Source of the DNA: Wolfiporia cocos | Taxonomy: Eukaryota > Basidiomycota > Agaricomycetes > Polyporales > Phaeolaceae | Direction: 5' to 3' | NCBI GenBank assembly: GCA_029448655.1 | Contig: JACCLO010000012.1 | Coordinates: forward strand, 868,001 to 932,000 | Length of the DNA: 64,000 nucleotides | Shown: piece after piece, positions 10,067 through 21,919 of the stretch | Layout of the letters: the number at the start of each line of letters is the position of its first letter | Position numbering within the stretch: position 1 is the stretch's first letter | Notes under the pieces: generated by a model | Database searches by the model: none | Seen by the model: the letters and a program-made list of their open reading frames with translations, nothing else | Told to the model about the DNA's origin: nothing | Made by a program: the position numbers and the translations under genes

Positions 10067-12252
10067 ATGTAAGTATCACAATTGGCAGCATCGGCATTCA
10101 TCATTGAATTGAGGCTGTCCGGGACAGGAATGATCATGACGCCGCACGCGCAACGGCTGCATTGATACGTTATCTCGGTGGCCCAGAATACTCAGGGGAG
10201 GACTTTGAGTGGGCTGCCAACACTCCAGCAGGCAATGCTATACTTCAGTGGCTCGCTAATCAGTCAGCGGCGCACATTCCTGGCGTAGTCAAAGATGTTT
10301 CTCAATTATGGAGTCCGGCCGTATTGGAGCATATTGCACTGTATGACGAAGAGGTCGCAGAGTATGCTGCAACGTGTTTATGGCACATTCTCATATTAAC
10401 TGTTCCGTAGAATGGAAGAAGCGAGACAGATAGGTACATTGCCGCCTATCGCTAGTGGAGGTACATCTCCTCTATCTCCCCAATTCAATTCTGTATCTTC
10501 GCTACGGTATGTTTCACTCCTCGGCGGTTGCTATACTACATGCTGAGGAACTCCATGCAGAAATCATCACGAGTCTGTGCAATCTGAGACCGAGCTTCTT
10601 GAGAAGGAGACGGAGGCGCTCAAACGGCGCCTTCATTCTGCGAAGTAGGTTTGTTATCTGTATAGACGGTCTTGTATAACACTCCACCAGGCTTGCTTCG
10701 AAGCAACTGTCTCGGGCAATCAAACAGCTGCAGTCATTTGTCAACGACACGACTGACGAGGCCTCCTGCTATCGCGATCAATTAGGGGAGCTGTCAATCC
10801 AGGTCCGTCGTGCTATGATAGCATATATGCATCACGACCACATTCTCATTGAGTGTAGGCAGACTCTTCTATTTCGAGATCATGCAACTCCGCCGCTAAG
10901 CTTCTCGGCAAGTGGAACCGTTCACCGACAGAAGCTGAGACTAAAGGAATATGCAATACAAACGAGCAACACCTCAAGGCGCTTGGTGACTTGCGCTCGG
11001 GCATCTTTGAGTCCACAGAGAAATGCCTGCAACGGGTCAATGCCGCATCCCGCTCCCTCCCGCAAGTATCCGAGCTCGAGCTCGATGTTACTACATTGCT
11101 AGAGCGACACCAACATCTTATCAAGCACAAGGTGCCGCAAATAGAAACATCTGTTCTGTCTCAATACACAACCAAGTTATACTGCAAGGAGTTGGACCGC
11201 TTGTCAGAGCAGCTCGAGCATGCACAACGCGCAGGCAATCAAGAAGAGATATTGCAGCGAATTCTCGATGAAGCAGAATCCGCTGCTGACAACGGCAATG
11301 GTGGCGCTGAAGACGTAGACATTATGGGTGAGATCCAGCGTGCTTGGGTTCTTGACCAGAGAGCTTTGTTATATGCTCGAGAAGACATACTGGATCAGGT
11401 AGAGCATTCATCTGACACTCCCGAGGCTGTACGAGTCTCATTACTTGTATTCCAGGCTATTGGCGCATTGGAGAAGCAGCTTCATCCTCCACTACAGACA
11501 CTGTACGAGCGAGTGTCACAATCTAGTGAATTTGTAGCAGAGGCAGAGGCGTTGATCAGAGCTCTGCTAGAAGAGCTGGGGGAAATAGCTGCGGATGTTG
11601 CCGCTGCACAGCAGCCACCGCCACACTCAACGGATATTGGGACCGGCATTGACGAGAGTGCACAAGTCATCCTTGAGACGGAGCTGAAGGACTTGCTGAA
11701 GCAGCTACAGCGTAAGGTTATATATTCACCTTCCTGACTGATATCTTACGCATGAATGGTGACATTATACTAGAGCAAAGGCCACAGGATGCAGGGCCCC
11801 TTGTGCTCCTTGACCACTCGGACCTGCTCAAAGAGCTCAGATGTATCGCCAATCGCCTTAAGATAGCAGAGGACAACGAAGCGGAATGGTTATCTTCTGC
11901 ACCATCCTACGTCCAATCTCTGTAGGTCTTGCCTATCTTGTAAGCATCACTAATGAAGCTTTTATTGGCACACAGTGCGCACAGTCATGAACCGCTGATC
12001 TCCACGGTCTATGCGAACTCCCCCGTGAACACATCGCCCCCATTTGCTCCCGGTCTTGACCTACAGAAACTGGAAAAAAGGACGCGGCAAAGGGGTGAAC
12101 AGTTGTATGCGGCTATGGTGAAGCTCCAAAAGGTGAAGCCCATTCTTCCAACTTATCTTGAATCATTCTTATATCAGGTACAGGAGGCCCAGATCAACGA
12201 CCGAGACAGGCGAAAGCTCAGCGCATTTGTTGGTGAATGGACTCAGGAATGA
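10067..12252 (+). CDS. HAUS augmin-like complex subunit 3 homologue
   Basis: Coiled-coil protein whose N-terminus matches the HAUS3 family: RYLGGPEYSGEDFEWAA, with the SGEDFEW box that corresponds to GEDFDW in animal HAUS3. Augmin recruits gamma-tubulin to spindle microtubules and drives branching nucleation. The only start that fits is split by an intron: AT at 10067-10068, intron 10069-10127 (GTAAGT...ACAG), then G at 10128, giving MNDHDAARATAALIRYLGG. Further exons read QIGTLPPIASGG, SETELLEKETEALKRRLH, LASKQLSRAIKQLQSF, LKALGDLRSGIFESTEKCL and a long heptad-rich exon to 11710. The C-terminal exons give QRPQDAGPLVLLDHSDLL and AHSHEPLISTVYAN, ending SAFVGEWTQE. All junctions stay in frame. 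Fungal augmin subunits are divergent, so I base the call mainly on the N-terminal box and overall coiled-coil architecture. Confidence 0.78.
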
Positions 12253-12360
12253 GGTGAACCAAAGCGAGACATTCGATCAAACAATCGTGCAAATTAGTTA
12301 AAGAAGGGCTAATCCCTGCCTGTCATCAAGTGCCCGCAATCACACAACCTGTCCGCACAA

Positions 12361-14684
12361 TCATATCCCAGTCCCAGAAAATACTCCACTAAAGTACTTC
12401 TCCACCCCCTGCAAGGAATAGACAATCCCGCCAATTACCCCGTCCGGCCTGACCACGACGACCGTTAGCCGGTCACCGTCACATTGGTACCCAGCGAACG
12501 CGTGCCCCTCTCGGTCGACCAACGTCACATCCAAGTCTAAATGCGCTCCACTTCCCTCGATAGATGCGAGTCGTTCTTCAGAGGAGAATATGACAACAGG
12601 ATGCAGGATGTTCGGAGGGTACCGTCTTGCCTGTGCAATCATGGGTGCGAGTTCGTCAGCGTTAGCGGCTCCGACGAACAGGAGGAGTGTATGGCGAGTC
12701 GCAGAGAAGATGCTGAATAGCGATGTCTCAGCACTAGAAGTCTCGTCGTCGGTCTTGACGTGAGCCAGCCCAGTAGCGTCCGGCGCCCGGTCGCCTGCCC
12801 TGATGCTCCCGCCCTTGACCAGCCCGTACCCATACGGGTCTACCGGTTCCCGCTCCCTCCCCTCCACGGCCCCTTCGCCCCGAGCCGCGGCGCGCTCGTC
12901 GAGCACGACCGCGCTCCACCGATAATTCACGCCCATCTGCTTCAGCGCGCCGCCGCGGTCCCACGTCTGCGCGGTGCGCTCGCTATTCTCCCGGCTGCGC
13001 ATCGTCTCCGCGGTTGCGTCGAGCAGCGCGGTCGTCTTGCGCAGCATCGCGGCGATGACGGGCTGCCGCTCGGCCGTGTAGCTGGACAGCAATCCAGGTG
13101 CGGCGAGATGCCTGTGCGCGAGGGCGAGCTTCCAGGCGAGGTTGAACTGCGGCTAAATTAGATATGTGGAGAAGCGCGAGCGCGAGAGGGCGTACTGCGT
13201 CTTGTATTCCTGAGTTTAGGCCCTGCGGTGTGGTGAGGACGAGGTTATGCTAGGTAGCGGGCGGCGCGTACCTGTGCTCCGAACGGGCTGTGGACGTGCG
13301 CTGCGTCTGGCTTATGATGTCAGTCATCATACTCTTCATCTATCGTTCTATCTCACCTCCGACGAGGAAGACCCGTCCCTCGCTGAACCGGTCCACCATT
13401 CTGATATTTGGTCTGCGCCAGCTTCGTCAGCTCGATTCAGGCGGATATCATAATAATCACCACCTGAACTCCGACAGCCACTTGACCTCGCCGATCTGTA
13501 GGTCCTCTCTATCTGTACCCGCGCGCATGGCCTTTATGAGCTCCTCACGATCAGACGCGACCTTCGCGTAGTCGATTTGGCCCCCGACCCAGAGTGCGAA
13601 GATGTCCTCGTCCTCTGTGGGACGCAGCATGACGCTGATTCGCATGTCAGCTGAAGCTCGGGGCAGCGATCAGGTATAGGCGAACGTACAGGATAGTCGA
13701 GAAATCTCCCCAGAAGTGCCAGTACTGGTATGACCCAGTTCAGTATGCCCAGCACCTGTACACAATAAGTGAGGGCGACCCACCTCCCCGCTCAGTCCCT
13801 TCACCTCCACGTCCGCGATGACCAGGCGCGTCTCGCCCTTCCCTGTGCGCGTCTCGCCTTTGAACTCCATCCCTAGCAGCTTGCGCACAGTACCTGCGCT
13901 CATTGTCACCGTCCCTCCTGAGTATACTGATGGAACACCACGCACTCCTCGCGCCATCGCAGCCGACGAGCCAGCTCGCCACGACCGTCTCTTCCTGCAC
14001 TTCGACTTCGTCCGAGTCCGAGCCGCCAAGTCTCGCCTTCTTGGTGATGCGCGCATGCACGCACGCGCCATCCTGCTCGAAGCCGACGAGCTCCGTCCCG
14101 AACTCGATGCGCCCGCCCAAGGCCTCCATGTGCCTCCTCAGGATCTCGGCCACGCTCGCTTGGCCGAGCGACATTAGGTTCGGCTGCCAGCCCTCACTCA
14201 GCGCGTCTCCTCGCGTACAAGATAGGAGCGGGACGCACGTAGGGCACTGCAGGCGACGGCTCCGCGGGCGGGTCCATGTAGTACGTCTTGAGCGGCTCGA
14301 CGCCCCCGGGGAGCTTGTACGCACGGTTGCGCAAGTCCGTGAGCGCGCGCGCGCGCACGTCGGGGAGCACGCCGAGGAGGTTGTATACCTCGAGCGTGCG
14401 GGGCTGGCGGCGGGCCGTGGGGCGTCAACGTTGTAGGCGTGCTATCGAGGGCTCAGTGTGGACGAACCATGACGCCTGCCCCGCGCACGCCGGTGCCAAT
14501 GTGCTGCTCTTTCTCAATGATACGAACTGGGGTGTTGGACTTGAGAAGGCTGAGCGCGAGTAAGAGGCCGACAGGGCCCGCGCCGACCTGCAGAGCTCGC
14601 GATTTATCGGACGATTTGTGCTGAGTTGAATTGACATACAATCAAGACAGGAGGCGTATCCGTATCTTCTTGTGCAAAAGCCAT
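12361..14684 (-). CDS. FAD-dependent monooxygenase, phenol 2-monooxygenase-like (second homologue)
   Basis: Same family and order of motifs as the gene at 4647-6893. The start at 14684 gives MAFAQEDTDTPPVLI, then an intron within the dinucleotide-binding motif and VGAGPVGLLLALSLL with VRIIEKEQ. This is the same intron position as in the first copy. Further motifs are SLGQASVAEILRRHM, WLVGCDGAR, FLVGDAAHVHSPFGAQ and GLNSGIQDA-FNLAWKLALAH. The C-terminal exon (12361-13092) is the thioredoxin-like dimerisation domain, with NVTLVDREGHAFAGYQ-like strands and a final EKYFSGVFSGTGI. This copy is clearly more GC-rich than the first, so the two are old homologues, not a fresh duplication. It converges on the HAUS3-like gene with about 108 bp between the stop codons. 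Substrate unknown. Confidence 0.88.
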
Positions 14685-15733
14685 GGTAGCCCTGATCAAC
14701 AGAGGGTGGGTAGCTATCCTTAGACGGAAGCGGACGGAGAAGGAACTTGGCAACGTTTGCCGTGCTATTTCTATCATTACACGGACTCCTATATAAACTC
14801 AATGTGTTCGCTTGTAAACATGATATGCCGAAGAATTGGACGAATGCTTTAGTAGAAACATTGATGTTGGAATGATGCATCTGTCATGGACAACGATCTA
14901 TCACGAACCCTTGCGTGAGAGCCATGATTAGCTTTGTATTATTATATTAATAAGCCAGTGACGGCGGCATACCAAGCTATTCACATGATGTTCAGCCGCA
15001 GTTGTGACATTTGTTAACGCCACTACTCGGAACGTTGTAGCCTGCAATGCAAGCTACTTGCTATGCAGACTATCGAGATCAGTACTAATAACGCCACAAT
15101 TGCAAGGCGGAGCAATGGACGCCGGATAGCCGGAGCCGATCGATCGCATGCGGATTTGGGACTTGAAGGATTGATCTGTTGATCGGAGGAGATCTCACCC
15201 TCCTCAGCCTTTCCGGTCAATCTCTCGACAATCTAGAAAGGTCATTTTCGCTGCTGATTTACAAATACGCTAGGTTTATAGGCCGATCAATTTATTAAAG
15301 GTCAGTCGTGCTCCGACGAATTATCTCCACTTTGCCAACGACAATGTTATGACCACACCATCCTGACTTGACTTTCACCCTACCCACATTCGTCTGCCGT
15401 TGCGATACAGTTAACTTATCATACGCTCCCTGGTTTTGATATCCCCCCGCAGGTGCGCTATACAGCCACATTTACTCCCGGCCACATCAACTCTTATCAG
15501 TTCTAGTGCTCAATAGGCATCTCATTGGTATTTCGCAAGAGCTGGCTGAAGGCTAGACTGGGGTAGAACTGCGGCCGAAGCATCCCGTGCACGACCCAAT
15601 CGAAGAAGGACGACCCATTCAAATTGCCGGAGCTCATCTGGGTCCGCAGCCATCCCAGATCTGGCCATCACCTGCGTCTAGCACTGATCAGCTTCGAAAC
15701 GCTCAAGGGGCGTTGCCTTTTGCCGTGTACAAT
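14685..15733. other. Divergent intergenic region, possible small exon on minus strand
   Basis: Mostly featureless. On the minus strand 15023-15237 is open and follows an acceptor-like TTCTAG. It encodes a Ser-rich stretch and one hydrophobic helix (LLRLAIVALLVLISIVCI) ending shortly after, as in a tail-anchored protein. No ATG or clear upstream exon was found, so I do not call a gene. Confidence 0.25.
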
Positions 15734-17611
15734 ATGACGACGAACATGGACCAGGACGCGCTCGCTTTCCGCGACGAAGCACAAGCCCTCGCGCATCTGC
15801 ATAAAGAATCACTCGATGTCTACAACCGCATCCATTCCATATCAGAGGACATCGATTTTGTGAACTCTGTCCACGCTGCATACCCCCATCTACCCATCCT
15901 TCGTGAGTCCCTCCTTGTTTGAGCACTGAGAATATTTGTCGAGAATGCAAGCAGCGAACCTGCGGTGCGGCGCCTGGTACGTCGACCCACGAATCGTATG
16001 TGCGCCATCTCGCGAAGCCAGAATATGATGTAACTGTGAATGGTGACCGGCATGAAGGCTAGACAAGAACCGGCGTACTACAAGTCCACAGACGGCCACT
16101 TTGGCAACTGGAGCTTCAACCTCCGCCGCCCGAACCTGCATCTCCTGTCCATCGTTGTCGCCGAAGGCGGGTACGTAGGCAGTGTCGGCAGATCTTCAGC
16201 ATGACCTTTCACACTAATGTACACTCATTTCGCTCAGATTGATTCTCGTTGACTCTACACGATCGGGCAAGCGCATCCCCGACGCACTGTCCAAGACGGT
16301 CCCCATCTGGTGCGCGGTAATCAACCGCGCAGTGCAGCGCAGATACCCATCCCGAGAGAAAGATAGCTGGGACACTCAACTCTATTGTCCCCCGGGGGCG
16401 GTCAGCGCGCAAGAGGTCGGGCAGATCTCCACGCGACTCGACAGCTGGGTCGATTCGCTCCTCGTGCGCCATCTTGTCCATCCTCTCTCTCGAGCTCACG
16501 CGTTCATGACATAGAATTCCGCGTACATCATCTCTGACCTCCTCAAGCCTCTGCGCCCGCTCTGGCTCACGCCCGCGACGTCCACATTCCCTCAGCTCGC
16601 GCGCGGCGTCGTGCAAGACTTCTATCCCATCCTCTGCGTCTCCGCGTCGCGGCAGCCGCGTGACGGCATGGAGCGGCGCGCGGGCGGATATGCGTACGTC
16701 CAGGGCTCGGGGGACGACCACGAGCTATGGGGCATGGTGAGTGTTCCCGCCTTGTGCCCCCATGTCTTCCGCTTGTGCCGATACCGGCTTTCGACGATGG
16801 GTGCTGACGCGGAGACAGGGTCTGACCCCCCAGCTCTTCTGGGCACACAGGGACACACTTCTTGCCGCGTCGCGCGTACAGCTCCCCGCTCACCTCGCGT
16901 CCCTCGTCCGCCCCGCGTCCCCGTCCGCTTCCCTCTCCCCACCGGCGCCGACCAGCCCGAGGGCGCGCCCCGACACATGGCGCATGCCTCCGACATCCAT
17001 CGCGCATGTTGGCGCGCGCATCGCCCTTAGCGCGCTCGGCGACCTACCTTCGCCGCTTCCGTCCGCGCTGCCCTCGTGCCCGCCGCTCGAGCGCGCCGCG
17101 TACGTGCTCATCAGCCCGGCCGCGCACACGCCCGACGCACCCGCGTATGCGCGCGAGACGGCGGTGCTGCAGATCTCGCTCGCGGCGGGGAAGAAGGACC
17201 AGCTGTACTTCTTGCAGGCGGTCCTCCCGCGCGCCGCGTCGTTCGCGGGCGCGCAGCTCGCACAGGGCGCGCGCGTGTGCGTGTGCTGCGAGAGCGGGGG
17301 CGACGCCAGTGTCGGCGTGGCGCTCGCGGTGCTGCAGCTGTTCTTTGACGATATGGGGTCGTTTGTCAGGGATTCGGCGCAGCAGAGCGTGCTGAGTGCG
17401 TTTGTTCATTCGAGCCGTGCTAAACATTGCGATGAATGTCCTGATTGTTTGCATAAATATAGGGAGTTCGGCTACGAAGCAGTCTATCAGTAAGCGTCTA
17501 CAGTGGATTATATCCAGCAGGCCGCAGGCGAACCCGTCCCGTGCGACGCTCAAGCGCGTTAACGAATACATCCTCACGTCGCCCTCCTTCCGCCGACAAC
17601 GCCACGCCTGA
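15734..17611 (+). CDS. RIT1: Initiator tRNA 2'-O-ribosyl phosphate transferase (Rit1-like)
   Basis: Rit1 adds a 2'-O-ribosyl phosphate to A64 of initiator tRNA-Met, which keeps it out of elongation. The ATG at 15734 gives MTTNMDQDALAFRDE, then LHKESLDVYNRIHSISEDIDF, PILPNLRCGAWYVDP, EPAYYKSTDGHFGNWSFNLR, GLILVDSTRSGKRIPDALSK, PIWCAVINRAV, GDDHELWGMGLTPQLFW and the final KRLQWIISSRPQANPSRATLKRVNEYIL. All are recognisable family blocks. The open frame continues upstream to 15587 but only from a GTG, so the internal ATG is preferred. About seven introns, including an in-frame 51-bp one at about 16463-16513. A GC-rich, Pro/Ser-rich insert (about 16880-17000) separates the two halves. The 3' end converges on the PalB-like gene, about 113 bp away. 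Confidence 0.9.
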
Positions 17612-17723
17612 GGCACCGGCACCCTCGTTCTTCGTCTCATCCGCCCCTCTACCATCCACCTCATCGACTACGACTAGACCAAAAGTGAAAACAAGCTCGT
17701 CCTCGAAGAAGTTCAAATTCCAA

Positions 17724-20700
17724 TCAGACTTGGCGCGTTGGCGCCGCCCGCACCGGGCTGGTGCTATATATTGTCAGCCGGAACGCGCGCTGCACGCCCG
17801 GATGATACGTGCTCGGAACGACGACATACGCGCCGGGCTGCAGCGCAGCCTGCGGTGTTGCGACGCCCGCGAGCGCGTCTGCGTACGGCCCGGACGTTGC
17901 GACGACCGTGGCCGGCGCGTGTGGGGTCTTCCGTTGGTAGATCGTGACGTTGATTGACACTGGCGGGGCGGGCTCGCTCAGCGTCAGGCGGGCCCTGTCG
18001 CATGAAGGGCGTTAGAAGCTATGTTATGGAGCGGCGCGGGCGGACGCACTTCAGCTGGGTTGGGGTGTCGACCTGCACCTCGTACGCGGGGTTCGTCTTG
18101 TATTGGTTGAAGCTGGGGCCGCCGCCCGCCGTCTCTGCGGACCTATTTAGTGTATTTATATTGCTATCAGAGAACAATGTAGCGCTAGCGTTGAGGCCAC
18201 GTACCATGCGTCGCGGAAGACTTTGCTGAACATGCCGGCGCCCTCTTGTGGAATAGGTGTCAGGTCGAACGCTAGAGAACTCTCAACGCGCAGCTTGAAT
18301 TGGCCCAGTTGTTGAGGCTCAAATGACGAGACAATCAGGGTGTAATCCCCGGCTGGCGCTCGTTGAACGTCGGATTGAACATCACAAAATTGAATACTTA
18401 CGAGGGAGATCGCCTGCCGCATGCGCGAAGCCGTAACTATAGGGCCCCGACGATACAGCCAGCTCATTCAGACCGACACTGCAAAACGCATGAGTAATGT
18501 TTGGCAAAGAGTAGGTGCCGTCGTACTCAGTGATACGTTCACCCCTTGACCAAACTACGGCCGCGTTCAGGGGGATTGACCGGGGTGCCTGCACGGTGAT
18601 CAGAGTCTGCGTCTTCACATTCATACTGCTGCGGCTTCGCGCAGGACCGCCCGCTGCGCGCACGCGGAGATGGTACTGTGGGTTGTCCATGAATGAGGAA
18701 CAGCTGAAGTTCCCGCCAGATGTCTTAGCGGTGAATGCACCGTCCACCTGAATGTGGTGAGCGTGCAGCGGCAGTCGGAATGTAATGGCGCCTGACCTCC
18801 TTTACGTAGAGTGCTCGAGGTATGTCCTCGATCCAAGAAATATCTGTGATGGAATATGCAGTGATAGTGAACCCTACGTCGTCGAGTTGACCATCGTATG
18901 CCGCGATAATTTGCAGAACGGACTCTGTTTGCGATACTTGTGTTCTCACCTGCATTGTTTTGATCGAACTATCAGCGCAAATCCCTGTCGAGTTGTGCTT
19001 CACATACGAGTGTATGTATGCTATTCGTGTATTCGCCCTGGAATGACCGGTTGAGGTCCCTCGCCTGACTTTACGGAGGAACACCGACCTTCAATGCCAT
19101 CGCGTTGACATCTTTCAACGACCCAGGCTCATTCTGGCTATTGACAATCAATGAGATATACTCCGATGTGCGGCGTGTATCCGACACATGTCTGGTCAGC
19201 AGGATCCAGACAGACTGCTTCCCTTGAGCAGTCGAATCCAGATCCGCTCGCAATCGAAGCTGGAAGTGAGATGCTGTCATTGTAAGGGGTGAATACCGTG
19301 TGTGTGCTCAAAAGAGAAACAGACAAACCGCATTCTTGCCCCTTTTGCACCTTCCACGCTCCATGGAAGCAAATCTGCTTCTCGAAAATGCCAGGATCCC
19401 AGCTCAGGTATATCCCGTCGAAGACATTGCAGACCACATCCCACGATATGTCGAATGGAACTATTTGCGTTGTATTATATACCTGATTATCGTGAGCTAT
19501 AGGCAAGAAGAAGTGCACTTACCGGATGGTGATTTTCCTACCTGCACATCACCGGAAGATGAGTCATCATCTGATGAATGTCTAACCCAAGGATCCAGCA
19601 CTGTTAATCGACGATCGCCTAGATCGTCTTTGACGTCTGCACTAGTCGTCAGACCAGGCCCTCACAAAAAAGAAGGCTTACCAATGACGGCGTAACAGTG
19701 ATCAGGAAGCAGCGGTATGGGCGACAGAGCATCTGTTTCTACCCGGTCACCTGTACCTAGAGTCAGTAGGCAATAGCCTGGGTGGTGTCTGAGGTCAAAG
19801 TCCAGTCCATTCCGGATGCGGAATTGACTCTACCTCTCGCAGTCCCATTGACTATTCGCGCCCATAATCGTTCTAACTGGTTTCGAGCACTATAGTGGGC
19901 GGGGTCGCGTCAGTCAAACAATCAGCACACTTTCCTTTTGTCATAAATACCTGCTAAAGCATATATGTTCGGGTATCCACCCAGCCAATGCGCTGAAGTT
20001 GCAAGTGAGCCTAGTACAGAAACTATCCACTGATATACGTACTGTAGATCTATGCATGAATTTCTGCGGTTCACAACATTTGCTTCCTGTAAATTGAGAA
20101 TAAAGAGTGTGGCTCACGATCCGGGAAAATCGTAGCCGCCCATGAGCTTCATATACTAGTCAAAGGCCGCGTCAATGAACACATCGAACAGCAGCAGAGT
20201 TTACGTACTGCTTTCTCCACAAGAGGTGGCCAGAGCTGTTGTTTCGAGCCGGTTGACATACACATGAGGGAGCCATCAGGGTATGCAGGCAAGCTATCGT
20301 CGACAGCTGTCGATGATCCAGAGGTATCAATCCCAATGGGTACGGACACAGTCGCATATGCTTACTGATCTATTCGAACGTTTCAGAGTCTTCTTTGGAA
20401 GATAATGAAAGCGACGGCGGCCGATTTTCCATATTAATTGCACTCACCCGTCGAAATGCACCGTTAAAGAGTAGCCGAAAGTGGTATATACCCGTCCGTG
20501 ATTGATATAGACTCTCGTCAGGTGATTGCGGCCGCAGGTTTGACCGTACAATCTGTCCGATTCGCTCTAATGAGTCCAATCGGAAGCTACCGGCAAAGTA
20601 AGAAGTTACCTCCGACCCGAAGCGACAATGATGGTTTACGCAAACAGCTACAGAGCCGCATACGGAGCAATCAGTAATGATTTGCTGAATGATATCTCTA

Positions 20701-21292
20701 GGGCGAAGGGGATCAGCGGAGGAATACACTGGAACGTCTGTGAGCTTCTTCCACTCTGCGCCGTGACGCAGCTGATCGAGCGAGAGCTTGGGTTGTCTGA
20801 AACTAGTCTGTCATGTGCATAGAAATCCATGGTTCTATGACCCACGTATTGTCAAAACTGGACAATTCCTCGTCCCATAAAGGGATGCGGATGTTATTAA
20901 CAAACGATGACCTTCTTAGCACGTATTGCTGTTCGCCTGTGAATTCGGACGTGTTCACGATTTGTTTACAGTCATTCAGAATTAACGGCGCACGATTAGA
21001 GAAGTAATTTTTGGACACTGGCGTCACGTCGGGCTTGACGGCTTTGATCTTCTCCGCACGTTCCAAGGCTTTGCCCGCCTGCTCCTTACAGACTGTGCGC
21101 AATCTCGCATCATCACAGCTCTGGCTCTTGTGTAGGAAGTCTTCAGCGGCTTTGACATAAAGTCGGAAGGCGCGGTCTAGATCATTGTGTAGCTCGGCCT
21201 TGGCGGCCTTGGAATATGTGGTCTGTGCCAAGGAGATCAGTGTGAGTAAACACCGGAGATCAACGCGAGCGGCTTACTTCCGCTTCGTGCAT
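17724..21292 (-). CDS. Calpain-like cysteine protease PalB/Rim13
   Basis: Member of the PalB/Rim13/calpain-7 family, which processes the PacC/Rim101 transcription factor on ESCRT-bearing endosomes in the ambient pH pathway. The N-terminus (ATG 21292, MHEAE, intron, TTYSKAAKAELHNDLDRA) is an MIT domain that binds ESCRT-III. The protease core shows catalytic Cys in ITDCSVCGSVAVC (about 20640-20690), [22 protein letters not shown], catalytic His in LPDHCYAVIG (about 19695), then LTVLDPWV (about 19590). The last site has Asp where calpains usually have the catalytic Asn (NPW). A block with YLSWDPGIFEKQICFHG follows, then two C2-like/calpain domain III copies (NITHAFCSVGL and SFEPQQLGQFKLRVESS). 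It ends YVVVPSTYHPGVQRAFRLTIYS. At least ten introns; some borders at 19.7-20.4 kb are uncertain. Confidence 0.85.
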
Positions 21293-21919
21293 CGTGTCGC
21301 TTCGTCTCGGTGCGATTCGAAGTGGAGATTGTCTCCCGGGTGTTGTCTGTGATTAATATTCAGTCTCGTCAATGTGGGGCACTGTGGCGAGGGTTACCAT
21401 ATTCGTATAGTCTGTGTCCGAGACCGTGCCACAGCATTAGCCACGGCCTGGGTAGGGTGCAATGCAGGCGTAGGGCAATTCTCTTCTCATGCGGCGCCGT
21501 ATGGCAACCTCACCGCCTCAGCGCGAAGTACAGACGACTATGTTTGCTGTGGCTGTGAGGAGGCAGTGCAGCTTGCGTAGCTTATCTGATAAGCGGCTGT
21601 GTGATTAGCCCTCGTCATGTCCTTATCTGGACACACTTATCCGGTGGGAAAATACGACTTAATACCGAGGTTACAAAACAAATTGTATCTTGCCTTGCAT
21701 TCAGCGTCATTCTCAAGTTTAGAACCTCTAGTGAAGAATCTAAGTTTAGCTTCTAGCCGCAGCGATCACATGACCGCATAGAGACAATACACGCCGGCTC
21801 GCCCATCGACCACTTCACCTTTATTGTTCTCGCAATGATGCTTGCCAGCGAGGCAGATATAGCAATGCTGGCCATTAATTTCTGGTCGTGTTGCTCTTGC
21901 CGTCATCCTCACCATTGTC
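21293..21919. other. Divergent promoter region of PalB-like and LRR genes
   Basis: About 630 bp between two divergently transcribed genes. No frame or motif worth calling. Confidence 0.4.

Noticed and set aside
13818..14563. Plus-strand ORFs over the second monooxygenase
   Set aside because: Antisense shadows; the minus strand carries all FAD motifs in order.
16862..17395. Arg-rich plus-strand ORF in the Rit1 region
   Set aside because: Out-of-frame reading of the GC-rich Rit1 exon.
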